Shown here piece by piece: positions 30,739 through 39,502 of a stretch of 64,000 bases of DNA (position 1 is the first letter of the stretch; each line of letters starts with the position of its first letter). Origin of the DNA: Lachnospiraceae bacterium (GTDB taxonomy: Bacteria > Bacillota > Clostridia > Lachnospirales > Lachnospiraceae); contig JAQXFO010000001.1 in NCBI GenBank assembly GCA_029005135.1, forward strand, positions 1-64,000. Direction: 5' to 3'. A model generated the notes under the pieces. That model had not been told where the DNA came from. It searched no databases and saw only the letters and a program-made list of their open reading frames with translations. The translations under genes were made by a program, and so were the position numbers.

Positions 30739-31911
30739 ATGCTCAGACAATACAAACTTAAGGATTACAATTTCAGACTTGTCCTGTGGGTGATGTCCCT
30801 CAGTATTCTCGGCATTCTGCTGGTGGGTTCGGCGGAGGCATCCCTCCAGTCGCGCCAGCTGATGGGCGTCATCATGGGTACGATCCTGATGCTCGTGATC
30901 TCCCTTTTTGATTATTCCTGGGTCCTGAGTTTCTACTGGATCATCTACGGCGTCAATATTCTGATGCTGTCCGCCGTTCTTCTGTACGGCTGGGCCACCC
31001 ACGGTGCGCGGCGGTGGATCAATCTGGGTTTCACAAAGTTCCAGCCCGTTGAGCTGGCCAAGATCTTTATTATTCTCTTTTTTGCCATGTTCCTGATGAA
31101 GCATGCCAACGAAATCAGTAAGCCCCGTACCATCATCAAGGCGATGCTGCTGATTGCCCTGCCTCTGGCTCTTATCATTATGGAACCGGATCTTAAGAAC
31201 ACGCTGACCATCACCATGGTATTCTGCTGTCTGTACTTTGTGGCAGGACTGGATTTCAGGATCGTCTTCGGGGCGGTGGGCGCCGTCATCCTGGCCGCGG
31301 CCATACTGCTGCCGATCATCCTGCAGCCGGGCTCTAATATCCTCCGCGATTACCAGCGCGACCGTATCATGATGTTCATCTATCAGGATGATGAGAATTA
31401 TAATTATGACAACACGCAGCAGAACAATTCTGTCACCGCTATCGGTTCCGGACAGCTGACGGGCAAAGGACTCAACAATTCTGATGTGTCGTCGGCCAAC
31501 AAGGGGAATTTTATCCCCGAGATCCAGACTGACTTTATCTTTGCCGTGGCGGGAGAGGAGCTTGGCTTCATCGGCAGTGCCGGGATCATCATCCTCCTTC
31601 TGCTGATCATACTGGAATGTCTCTTTACCGGCAGACGGGCCAAGGATCTGTCCGGCACAATCATATGCACCGGCATGGCGGCACTGATCGCGTTCCAGAG
31701 TTTTATCAATATCGGTGTGGCCACAGGCATCCTGCCCAACACGGGCACGCCGCTGCCCTTTGTCAGCAACGGTCTGTCCTCACTGGTCAGTCTGTATATC
31801 GGCATCGGCTTCGTGCTGAACGTCAGCCTTCAGAATAAGGTTCGTCTTTCTGAAGTGCGTCATTCCGAGAGAAAGGCGGCGCGGCATCGCTATGTCAGAA
31901 GAAACGATTAA
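30739..31911 (+). CDS. rodA: FtsW/RodA/SpoVE family SEDS glycosyltransferase
   Basis: ATHGARRWINLGFTKFQPVELAKI; QTDFIFAVAGEELGFIGS; LPNTGTPLPFVSNGLSS. Confidence 0.95.
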   Translation: MLRQYKLKDYNFRLVLWVMSLSILGILLVGSAEASLQSRQLMGVIMGTILMLVISLFDYSWVLSFYWIIYGVNILMLSAVLLYGWATHGARRWINLGFTKFQPVELAKIFIILFFAMFLMKHANEISKPRTIIKAMLLIALPLALIIMEPDLKNTLTITMVFCCLYFVAGLDFRIVFGAVGAVILAAAILLPIILQPGSNILRDYQRDRIMMFIYQDDENYNYDNTQQNNSVTAIGSGQLTGKGLNNSDVSSANKGNFIPEIQTDFIFAVAGEELGFIGSAGIIILLLLIILECLFTGRRAKDLSGTIICTGMAALIAFQSFINIGVATGILPNTGTPLPFVSNGLSSLVSLYIGIGFVLNVSLQNKVRLSEVRHSERKAARHRYVRRND

Positions 31912-32914
31912 AAAAGAAAAAAAGAAAAGCCGGCGTGTCCTGACAGCGGCGGTCCTGACCGCTTTTGCCGGTATAGCCGCCGTGGGGCTCTTTTCCCTCT
32001 ATGCCCTGCGCTATCTGGGATCTCTGCCGGAGGTCATGCCCTATGACAGTGCGGTGATGTCCTACGGCAAAGCCGATGTGATCACCATGGGTACCGCCGA
32101 GGGCTTTTCCGCTTCCCTGGCCGTCGGTCCCGATGACCTGGCGCTGGAGGGAGTGGAACTGAGTCAGCCTGTCTGCGCGGGGCTTTTTTCCGTCAGTGAC
32201 AATACGCTGCTTTTTGCTAAAGATATCTACAGCCGGATTTATCCGGCCAGCATCACCAAGCTGATGACGGCGATCCTGGCCTTCGAATATGCCGATGAAT
32301 CTCAGATGGTGACGATCCAGCCGTCGGATGTTGCCCTGGAGGAAGGCTCTCAGGTCATCGGCCTTCAGGCGGGAGACCAGGTCCTGATGGGGGATCTCAT
32401 CAAGGCTATGATGGTACATTCCGGCAATGATGCAGCCCAGGCAATTGCCCGTGTTGTCGGCGGCACCCAGAGCCGTTTTGTTGACATGATGAATGAGGAA
32501 GCCGGGAAGATCGGGGCCACGGGAACACATTTTGTGAATCCGACCGGCCTGCATGACGAGGATCACTATACCACGGTCTATGATATTTATCTGATGCTGA
32601 AGAAGGCCGTGACTTACGGGAGTTTCCTGAATATCACACAGATGCCCCTCTTTCAGATCTCCTATACCAACGCCGCCGGTGAGGCGGTAACGAAGACCCT
32701 CTATGGCACGGATCATTACATAACGGGAGAGGATCAGCCGCCCCGCGGCGTATCGGTCCTCGGCGGCAAGACCGGCACCACCTCGGCTGCCGGCAGCTGT
32801 CTGGCGATCTTTTCCCAGAACGAATACGGTGAGCTTTACATCAGCATCGTCGTCCGGGCCGGGGGAAAGCAATCCCTGTACCGTGACATGAACACCCTGT
32901 TATCTCAACTGTAA
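31892..32914 (+). CDS. D-alanyl-D-alanine carboxypeptidase
   Basis: SITKLMTAILAFEYA (SxxK), VHSGNDAAQAIA (SxN), GGKTGTTSAAG (KTG). Confidence 0.95.
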   Translation: MSEETIKKEKKKSRRVLTAAVLTAFAGIAAVGLFSLYALRYLGSLPEVMPYDSAVMSYGKADVITMGTAEGFSASLAVGPDDLALEGVELSQPVCAGLFSVSDNTLLFAKDIYSRIYPASITKLMTAILAFEYADESQMVTIQPSDVALEEGSQVIGLQAGDQVLMGDLIKAMMVHSGNDAAQAIARVVGGTQSRFVDMMNEEAGKIGATGTHFVNPTGLHDEDHYTTVYDIYLMLKKAVTYGSFLNITQMPLFQISYTNAAGEAVTKTLYGTDHYITGEDQPPRGVSVLGGKTGTTSAAGSCLAIFSQNEYGELYISIVVRAGGKQSLYRDMNTLLSQL

Positions 32915-32929
32915 GAAATGACAATGTTC

Positions 32930-32958
32930 TTGTTTTTTCGGGCGGATTAACCTATAAT
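32930..32958 (+). promoter_or_regulatory. Putative sigma-A promoter (TTGTTT-17-TATAAT) for PilT-like gene
   Basis: TTGTTT 32930-32935, TATAAT 32953-32958; followed by hairpin CAAACAC/GTGTTTG 32966-32984 in the leader. Confidence 0.65.
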
Positions 32959-33014
32959 AGATTCACAAACACCGCATGTGTTTGAAATAGATTTGTCCAC
33001 AGGAGGGCACTGCA

Positions 33015-33434
33015 ATGATTCACTTAATAGTAGGTACTAAGGGCAAAGGCAAGACCAAGATTTTGATCGACAAAGCCAACAACAACGTTAAGGATGTTAA
33101 AGGCAGCGTGGTTTATATAGATCAGAGCATGCGCCACATGTATGAACTGAACAACAAGATCCGTTACGTCAATATCAAGGAATTCGGTATTGCGAACCGT
33201 GACGAATTCATCGGTTTCTTCAACGGCATCATTTCTCAGAACCGTGACACAGAACAGATTTACCTCGACGGCCTGCTTAAGCTGGATGCCGTTGAATCCG
33301 AAGACATCAGCTACATCATTAAGAAACTGGATACGATCTGCAGCGCCCATAATATTGATATGACGATCAGCCTGTCAGCCGAAAAGGAAGACCTCGAAGC
33401 CGAGCTTCAGGAAATGGTTGAAACGGCTTTATAA
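33015..33434 (+). CDS. Small P-loop protein of unknown function (often annotated 'twitching motility protein PilT')
   Basis: MIHLIVGTKGKGKTKILIDKANN Walker A-like; strong RBS aggaggg. Confidence 0.8.
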   Translation: MIHLIVGTKGKGKTKILIDKANNNVKDVKGSVVYIDQSMRHMYELNNKIRYVNIKEFGIANRDEFIGFFNGIISQNRDTEQIYLDGLLKLDAVESEDISYIIKKLDTICSAHNIDMTISLSAEKEDLEAELQEMVETAL

Positions 33435-33461
33435 TAACAGGGATCAGGGGGAGATCCCGTT

Positions 33462-34835
33462 TTGTTAAAGGATACGAAACGAAATCAGAAAATAGCATCG
33501 AAAAGTACATCATCAACGGTTAAGCGGAGAATTCCGGTTAATATCGGGACGATTATTTTTGGTGCTATTTTTATTTATATTGTTGCGTCGCTGATCCTGT
33601 ATATGACAGCGAATCATGTGGTCTCTTACCAGGTGACCGGCGGACCTCTGGCCAAAAACCAGGAATACAGTGCTCTGGTGCTGAGAAACGAAACGGTGGT
33701 GACGACGGATTCCGCCGGCTATCTGACCTATTACGCACCGGAAAATGAAAAGGTCCGCAAGACCGGCTCAGTCTACGGTATCGGACAGGAGATGCCGGCC
33801 GTCGAGAGTCTGCCTCTGACGGATGAGACCTACCGGGCTTTGCAGAGTACGATGGAGAATTTCACCGGCAGCTTCAACGGTGTTAATTTTTCCGAAGTCT
33901 ATAATTGCAAATACAAGCTCAACGGCGAAATTCTCAGTGCCAATATGAATGCCGGAACCGGTGCCATGGGGGCCCAGACGATCATGACGGCGCCGGAGGC
34001 CGGCATCGTTGTCTATGCGGTTGACGGCTATGAGGATTACGATGTGTCTCATATCACGTCGGAACAGCTTGACCGCAAGACCTATATGAAGACAGATCTC
34101 AAGACATCGGACAGAGTCAAGGAGGGCAGCGCCGTCTACAAGCTGATCACATCGGATCGCTGGTCGGTGGTGATCCCCCTGTCTTCTCGTCAGATTGTCG
34201 ATCTTGACGGACGGACACAGATCCGTGTCCGCTTCCTCAAGGACAACACCACCCAGGTGGGGTCTCTGACGATCGTCACCGGCGATGACGGCGCCTACTA
34301 CGGCATCATTACCTTCGCCAACGGCATGATCCGTTACGTCAACGATCGCTTCCTGGATATCGAACTGGTAACGAACACACAGACGGGTCTTAAGATCCCG
34401 ATCTCCTCGATCATCACCAAGAGCTTCTATGTGATACCTGAGGATTTTGCCGTCACCGGCGGTGACAGCAACTCCCTCGGTTTCCTCAGACTGACCCAGG
34501 ATGAGGAGGGGACGGCCCGGGCGGTCTTTGTGTCCGATACGCTCTATGAGCATAAGGATGGCTGCTATTACGTCGACAGCGATGAGTTTGATGCCGGGGA
34601 TATCCTCGTCAAGGGCGGAACGACCGGCGAACGCTTCATTGTCGGAGAAACACGGCTGCTTGAAGGTGTCTATTCGATCAACAAGGGCTATGCCGTTTTC
34701 CGCAAGATCGTGATCATCGACAAAAATGAGGACTATGCCATCGTAGAAAAGGGAACCACCTACGGCATCGCGCAGTTCGACTATATCGTACTGGATGCCG
34801 CCGATGTGAAGGAATCGGAGATCACTGTCAACTGA
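33462..34835 (+). CDS. HlyD-like membrane-fusion adaptor family protein (TTG start)
   Basis: N-terminal TM IGTIIFGAIFIYIVASLILYM, biotinyl-lipoyl/HlyD-like fold; no transporter partner adjacent. Confidence 0.75.
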   Translation: MLKDTKRNQKIASKSTSSTVKRRIPVNIGTIIFGAIFIYIVASLILYMTANHVVSYQVTGGPLAKNQEYSALVLRNETVVTTDSAGYLTYYAPENEKVRKTGSVYGIGQEMPAVESLPLTDETYRALQSTMENFTGSFNGVNFSEVYNCKYKLNGEILSANMNAGTGAMGAQTIMTAPEAGIVVYAVDGYEDYDVSHITSEQLDRKTYMKTDLKTSDRVKEGSAVYKLITSDRWSVVIPLSSRQIVDLDGRTQIRVRFLKDNTTQVGSLTIVTGDDGAYYGIITFANGMIRYVNDRFLDIELVTNTQTGLKIPISSIITKSFYVIPEDFAVTGGDSNSLGFLRLTQDEEGTARAVFVSDTLYEHKDGCYYVDSDEFDAGDILVKGGTTGERFIVGETRLLEGVYSINKGYAVFRKIVIIDKNEDYAIVEKGTTYGIAQFDYIVLDAADVKESEITVN

Positions 34836-34851
34836 TCAGGAGTTATTTATC

Positions 34852-35571
34852 ATGAGAAAACAGGAATTACAAAATAATATCACCCGCGTCAGAGAGAAGA
34901 TCGACAGGGCCTGTGAGAGAGCCGGCCGCAGCAGCGCCGATGTGACGCTGCTGGCCGTTTCCAAAACAAAGCCGGAGGAAGATATACGGCTCCTTTACGA
35001 GCTTGGTCAGCGGGATTTCGGCGAGAATTATGTTCAGGAACTGCGGGCAAAGGCCGAGGCCCTGCCCGGTGACATCCGCTGGCATATGATCGGCCATCTG
35101 CAGCGCAATAAGGTGAAATACATCGCGCCCTATGTGGCCATGATTCATTCGGTGGATACACTGGCTCTGGCGCAGACCATTGATAAGGAAGCGTCGAAAT
35201 GCGGCCGCGTCATTCCGATCCTCATCGAGGTTAACGTAGCCGGTGAGGAGAGTAAGTTCGGGGTCTCACCGGCAGAGGCACCGGCACTGGCAGAAGCGAT
35301 TTCCCATCTGGATCATGTGTCTCTGGCAGGCTTTATGACCAGCGCCCCCTTCGTGGAGGATCCCGAGGAGGACCGTATTTACTTTAAACAGCTAAAGCAA
35401 TTAAGTGTTGACATAACACAGAAAAACTTTGATAATAAAAACGGTATTGTGCTCAGTATGGGCATGTCCAATGATTACCCTGTTGCCGTGGAAGAGGGTG
35501 CCACCCTTGTCCGCGTCGGCACCGATATCTTTGGCGCAAGACACTACGCAAAGACAGGAGAAAACAAGTAA
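34852..35571 (+). CDS. YggS/PLPBP family pyridoxal phosphate homeostasis protein
   Basis: LLAVSKTKPEEDIRLLYELGQRDFGENYVQEL; WHMIGHLQRNKVK; LSMGMSNDYPVAVEEGATLVRVGTDIFG. Confidence 0.96.
   Translation: MRKQELQNNITRVREKIDRACERAGRSSADVTLLAVSKTKPEEDIRLLYELGQRDFGENYVQELRAKAEALPGDIRWHMIGHLQRNKVKYIAPYVAMIHSVDTLALAQTIDKEASKCGRVIPILIEVNVAGEESKFGVSPAEAPALAEAISHLDHVSLAGFMTSAPFVEDPEEDRIYFKQLKQLSVDITQKNFDNKNGIVLSMGMSNDYPVAVEEGATLVRVGTDIFGARHYAKTGENK
35408..35436 (+). promoter_or_regulatory. Near-consensus sigma-A promoter inside yggS, upstream of sepF
   Basis: TTGACA (35408-35413)-17-GATAAT (35431-35436). Confidence 0.6.
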
Positions 35572-36188
35572 TGGCCCTTTTGGATAGATTCCTTGATGCA
35601 ATGAAACTGAATGATGACGACGAATTCGACGATGATGACTTTCTCGACGATGAATTTGATGATGACGAAGACGAGGTGAAGCCGAAGAATCGTTTCTTCA
35701 AGCGTTTCCGTGACGACGACCCCGATGACGATCTTGATGATGACGAACCCGAGGTCAGCAGCCGCAAGGAAAAACCGCGCAAGGAGGAAAAAGTCTCTGC
35801 CGACAAGTTTGACATGCCGAAAAGTTCGGCCAGACCGGTGAGGGAAAAGGCGGCGAAGAAATCCAAGGTAACACCGATCCGGAAAGCCTCAAAGCCGGCC
35901 GGCATGGAAGTCAATGTGATTCGCCCGCAGTCCATGGAGGATACCCGCGACATCGCCGATACCCTGATGGATAACTGCACGGTCGTCCTGAATCTGGAAG
36001 GTCTTGACGTTGACATGGCACAGCGTATTATTGACTTTACCTGCGGCGCCTGCTATTCCCTTAACGGCAGCCTTCAGAAAGTCTCTTCGTATATCTTCAT
36101 ACTGACACCCCAGGATGTGGACATTTCCGGTGATTACGAAGACATTCTCAGCGGATTCGACCTGCCGTCGATGAAGACACCCTACTGA
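35571..36188 (+). CDS. sepF: Cell division protein SepF with very acidic N-terminal linker
   Basis: VNVIRPQSMEDTRDIADTLMDNCTVVLNLEGLDVDMAQRIIDFTCGACYSLNGSLQKVS. Confidence 0.95.
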   Translation: MALLDRFLDAMKLNDDDEFDDDDFLDDEFDDDEDEVKPKNRFFKRFRDDDPDDDLDDDEPEVSSRKEKPRKEEKVSADKFDMPKSSARPVREKAAKKSKVTPIRKASKPAGMEVNVIRPQSMEDTRDIADTLMDNCTVVLNLEGLDVDMAQRIIDFTCGACYSLNGSLQKVSSYIFILTPQDVDISGDYEDILSGFDLPSMKTPY

Positions 36189-36200
36189 TAAGATTTTTCG

Positions 36201-36241
36201 AAAGAGTACGGACGTTAAGCGGCGTCACGTACTCTTTTTTT
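36201..36241 (+). terminator. Intrinsic terminator after sepF
   Basis: AAAGAGTACgGACG ... CGTCacGTACTCTTTTTTT. Confidence 0.85.
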
Positions 36242-36269
36242 GATCATGACTGTTTTTCAGGAGATTTTT

Positions 36270-37358
36270 ATGTTTGACAGAATAACCATTACCACACCGG
36301 CCGGCATTGCGGATTATGCCATTATCCTGACCGATACCTTTGACGAGCTGGCTCAGGCCATTCGCGAAACGGGACTCAGACCGGATCGCATCGGCCTGGT
36401 GGCTGACACCAACACGGCCCCCATCTACAGCGCCGCCGTCATGGAAGTTCTCTTTGATATTTGTGACAGCGTCACGCTGCTGACGGTACGCGCCGGGGAA
36501 GCCCATAAGACAACGGAGACGATCAATAGTCTCTACGAACGCATGGCGGAGGCGCATTTTACCCGCAAAAGCCTGCTCGTCTCTCTGGGCGGAGGCGTTG
36601 TGGGCGATATGACGGGTTTTGCCGCGGCCACCTATATGCGCGGGATCCCCTTTGTTCAGATACCGACGACCCTGCTGTCCCAGGTGGATGCCTCGATCGG
36701 CGGCAAGACGGGTGTTGATTTCCAAGGTTATAAAAACATGATCGGAGCCTTCCATATGCCGTCTCTGGTCTACATCAACATCCGGACGCTGCGGACACTG
36801 CCCGCCAGGGAAATTCGCAGCGGAATGGCTGAGATCATCAAGGCGGCTCTGATCAAAGACCGTGACTTCTACGACTGGCAGAAGAAAAACCAGCCGGCCA
36901 TCCGAGCTGCCGAGCCCGCCGTCATGGCGTCTATGATTGGCCGTGCCTGCCGTATCAAACAGGCGGTCGTGGAAAACGATCCTTACGAAGCCGGAGAGAG
37001 AAAGCTTCTCAATTACGGGCACACTATCGGTCATGCCATCGAAAAGGCCTGCCATTTCCGGCTGACCCACGGCGAGTGCGTCGGTCTGGGCATGCTCCTT
37101 GTCAATGAGATCACCTGCCGCCGCGGCACCCTGACACGACTGGAGGCCGATGATATTCAGGGTGTCCTCAAGAGTTTTGATCTGCCTGTCAGACCGGTCG
37201 ATATCGACGTCGCTTCCGTCATCGCCAACACCCGCTCCGATAAAAAGAGAGAAAAGAACACGATCGATTTTGTCGTTCTCAATACCATCGGACAGGCTTC
37301 CATCAGCCGCGATATCACCGAAGAGGATATGCGTGCGGTTCTCGAAAGTTTTTGCTGA
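36270..37358 (+). CDS. aroB: 3-dehydroquinate synthase
   Basis: SLGGGVVGDMTGFAAATYMRGIPFVQIPTTLLSQVDASIGGKTGVDF; GHTIGHAIE. Confidence 0.97.
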   Translation: MFDRITITTPAGIADYAIILTDTFDELAQAIRETGLRPDRIGLVADTNTAPIYSAAVMEVLFDICDSVTLLTVRAGEAHKTTETINSLYERMAEAHFTRKSLLVSLGGGVVGDMTGFAAATYMRGIPFVQIPTTLLSQVDASIGGKTGVDFQGYKNMIGAFHMPSLVYINIRTLRTLPAREIRSGMAEIIKAALIKDRDFYDWQKKNQPAIRAAEPAVMASMIGRACRIKQAVVENDPYEAGERKLLNYGHTIGHAIEKACHFRLTHGECVGLGMLLVNEITCRRGTLTRLEADDIQGVLKSFDLPVRPVDIDVASVIANTRSDKKREKNTIDFVVLNTIGQASISRDITEEDMRAVLESFC

Positions 37359-37370
37359 AGGGATAGGCTT

Positions 37371-37922
37371 ATGAATCCAAAAAATGCTAAAATAAAGTAT
37401 GTCTGGGGGCCGTTTGCGGCGATTACCCTCATCGTCATCCTCCTGGATGTCATGACTAAGATCTGGGCTGCCAAAGCTCTGCCCGGGCATACCCTGACAC
37501 TGATCGACGGCGTGCTGGAACTGAAATACCTGGAAAACACAGGTGCCGCCTGGGGGATGTTTGCCGGTGCCAGATCGTTTTTCCTGGCTGCGACAGTGGT
37601 GGTTTTTCTTCTCATTCTCCTGTATCTGGGGAAAATGCCTGCCGCACGGCGCCATCTGCCGATGACGATCTGCCTGTCGCTGATGTTCAGCGGGGCACTG
37701 GGCAATTTTTATGATCGGTTCGTGCTGCATTATGTGCGTGATTTCATCTATTTTGCCCTGATCGATTTTCCGATCTTCAATGTGGCTGATATTGCCATCA
37801 GCTGTTCCGCTGTCATGCTGGTGATTCTGGTGCTGTTTGTTTACAAGGACGAGGACTTTGCCTTCCTCAGCCGGAAAAAGGCCGGGAAAGCCTCTTCCGC
37901 AGGAGACATGACGCATGAGTGA
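37371..37922 (+). CDS. lspA: Lipoprotein signal peptidase (signal peptidase II)
   Basis: YLENTGAAWGMFAG; GALGNFYDRFVLHYVRDFI; FNVADIAIS. Confidence 0.96.
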   Translation: MNPKNAKIKYVWGPFAAITLIVILLDVMTKIWAAKALPGHTLTLIDGVLELKYLENTGAAWGMFAGARSFFLAATVVVFLLILLYLGKMPAARRHLPMTICLSLMFSGALGNFYDRFVLHYVRDFIYFALIDFPIFNVADIAISCSAVMLVILVLFVYKDEDFAFLSRKKAGKASSAGDMTHE

Positions 37923-38835
37923 AACTCGACAGTTTGAGACTGCTCCGGAGGATGAGGGCAGCCGTCTTGATAAATATCTGGCGGCGGTGATGCCGGAGCT
38001 GTCGCGGTCCCGTCTTCAGCAGCTTATCGATGACGGCCTGGTCACCATCGGGCTGCGTTCTGTCAAACCGTCCCGCCGTTTGAAGGCAGGGGAAACGGTC
38101 GTTGTCGTCTGTCCCGATCCGGTGCCTCTCGAGGTGCCGGCGGTGGCGATGCCACTCGATATTATTCACGAGGACGAGGATATTCTGATTATCAACAAAC
38201 CCAAGGGGATGGTAGTACATCCGGCCGCCGGCCACACGGACGATACGCTGGTAAACGGCATCCTCCATCACTGCGGCGACGCCCTTTCCGGCATCAACGG
38301 TGTGAAACGGCCCGGTATCGTCCATCGCATCGATAAGGATACGACAGGGACTCTGATTATCTGTAAAAATGACAGAGCTCATCAGATAATCGCCGAACAG
38401 CTGAAAGACCATAGCATAACGCGGCGTTACCGCGGCATCGTCCGCGGCTGTCTGAAGGAGGCGTGCGGGACAGTGGATAAACCTCTGGCCCGGGACAAAA
38501 AGGACAGAAAAAAGATCGCAGTCGATCCTGAAGGCCGCCGTGCCGTTACGCATTACCGCGTGGTACAGCATCTGAAGGGCTGTGATGACTGTGAATTCAC
38601 ACTGGAGACGGGGCGGACGCATCAGATACGTGTGCACATGGCCTCTCTGGGGCATCCTCTTCTGGGAGACAGCGTCTACGGACCAAAGACAAAATCGGAC
38701 AAACTTCAGGGCCAGACGCTGCATGCCATGACAATCGGCTTCCGGCATCCCGGCACCGGCAGCTATGTTGAATATTCGGCAGACTTGCCGGATTATTATA
38801 AAGACCTGTTGCGAAAACTGGGAGGGAAACTATGA
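37915..38835 (+). CDS. RluA family (RluD-like) pseudouridine synthase
   Basis: S4 domain; INKPKGMVVHPAAGH; GIVHRIDKDTTGTLIICKND; TGRTHQIRVHMASLGHPLLGD. Confidence 0.96.
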   Translation: MSETRQFETAPEDEGSRLDKYLAAVMPELSRSRLQQLIDDGLVTIGLRSVKPSRRLKAGETVVVVCPDPVPLEVPAVAMPLDIIHEDEDILIINKPKGMVVHPAAGHTDDTLVNGILHHCGDALSGINGVKRPGIVHRIDKDTTGTLIICKNDRAHQIIAEQLKDHSITRRYRGIVRGCLKEACGTVDKPLARDKKDRKKIAVDPEGRRAVTHYRVVQHLKGCDDCEFTLETGRTHQIRVHMASLGHPLLGDSVYGPKTKSDKLQGQTLHAMTIGFRHPGTGSYVEYSADLPDYYKDLLRKLGGKL

Positions 38836-39464
38836 ATACGATTATCACGATTGGCAGACAGACAGGTTCGGGCGGCCGTTATATCGGCCAGAAGCTGGCG
38901 GAAGAGCTGAACATTCCCTTTTACGACCGCAACCTTCTTCAGAGGGCGGCTAAGGAGAGCGGCTTCTGCGAAGAGATCTTCGAACATCACGATGAAAAAC
39001 CTACCACCAGCTTCCTGTATTCGCTGGTGATGTCCACGGGTATGGGGCTGGCCAACAACGCTTTTACTGATATCCCGCTGGACCACAAGGTCTTTCTTGC
39101 TCAGTTCAATACGATCCGTAAAATCGCCGCAGAGGGGCCCTGCGTGATCGTCGGGCGCTGCGCTGATTACGCCCTGGAGGGGATCTGCGATACCCTGTCG
39201 GTCTTTGTTTATGCGCCTCAGGAGGATCGGGTGCGCCGCATGAAGGAACGCTTCAGCGAGTTAAATGATGCCAAAGCCCTCGATCAGATTACCCGAACCG
39301 ATAAAAAGAGAAGCAGCTATTATAATTATTATGCCAGCAAAAGCTGGGGCGTCGCTTCCACCTACGACCTGTGTCTCAACAGTTCCGCTTTCGGTCTCGA
39401 CGGCACCGCAGACATTATAAAACGGGCACTGGAGAAAAAGGAAGCCGCGAAGACACAACAGTAA
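38832..39464 (+). CDS. Cytidylate kinase-like family protein
   Basis: ITIGRQTGSGGRYIGQKLAEELNIPFYDRNLL; CVIVGRCADYAL; RSSYYNYYASKSWG. Confidence 0.88.
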   Translation: MNTIITIGRQTGSGGRYIGQKLAEELNIPFYDRNLLQRAAKESGFCEEIFEHHDEKPTTSFLYSLVMSTGMGLANNAFTDIPLDHKVFLAQFNTIRKIAAEGPCVIVGRCADYALEGICDTLSVFVYAPQEDRVRRMKERFSELNDAKALDQITRTDKKRSSYYNYYASKSWGVASTYDLCLNSSAFGLDGTADIIKRALEKKEAAKTQQ

Positions 39465-39502
39465 GGTGATGAGACGGGGGCCCCGCATCGGGCGTCCCTG
39501 AG

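Noticed and set aside
36225-37916. 563-aa minus-strand ORF opposite aroB/lspA
   Set aside because: Spans two genuine genes on the other strand and has no domain logic.
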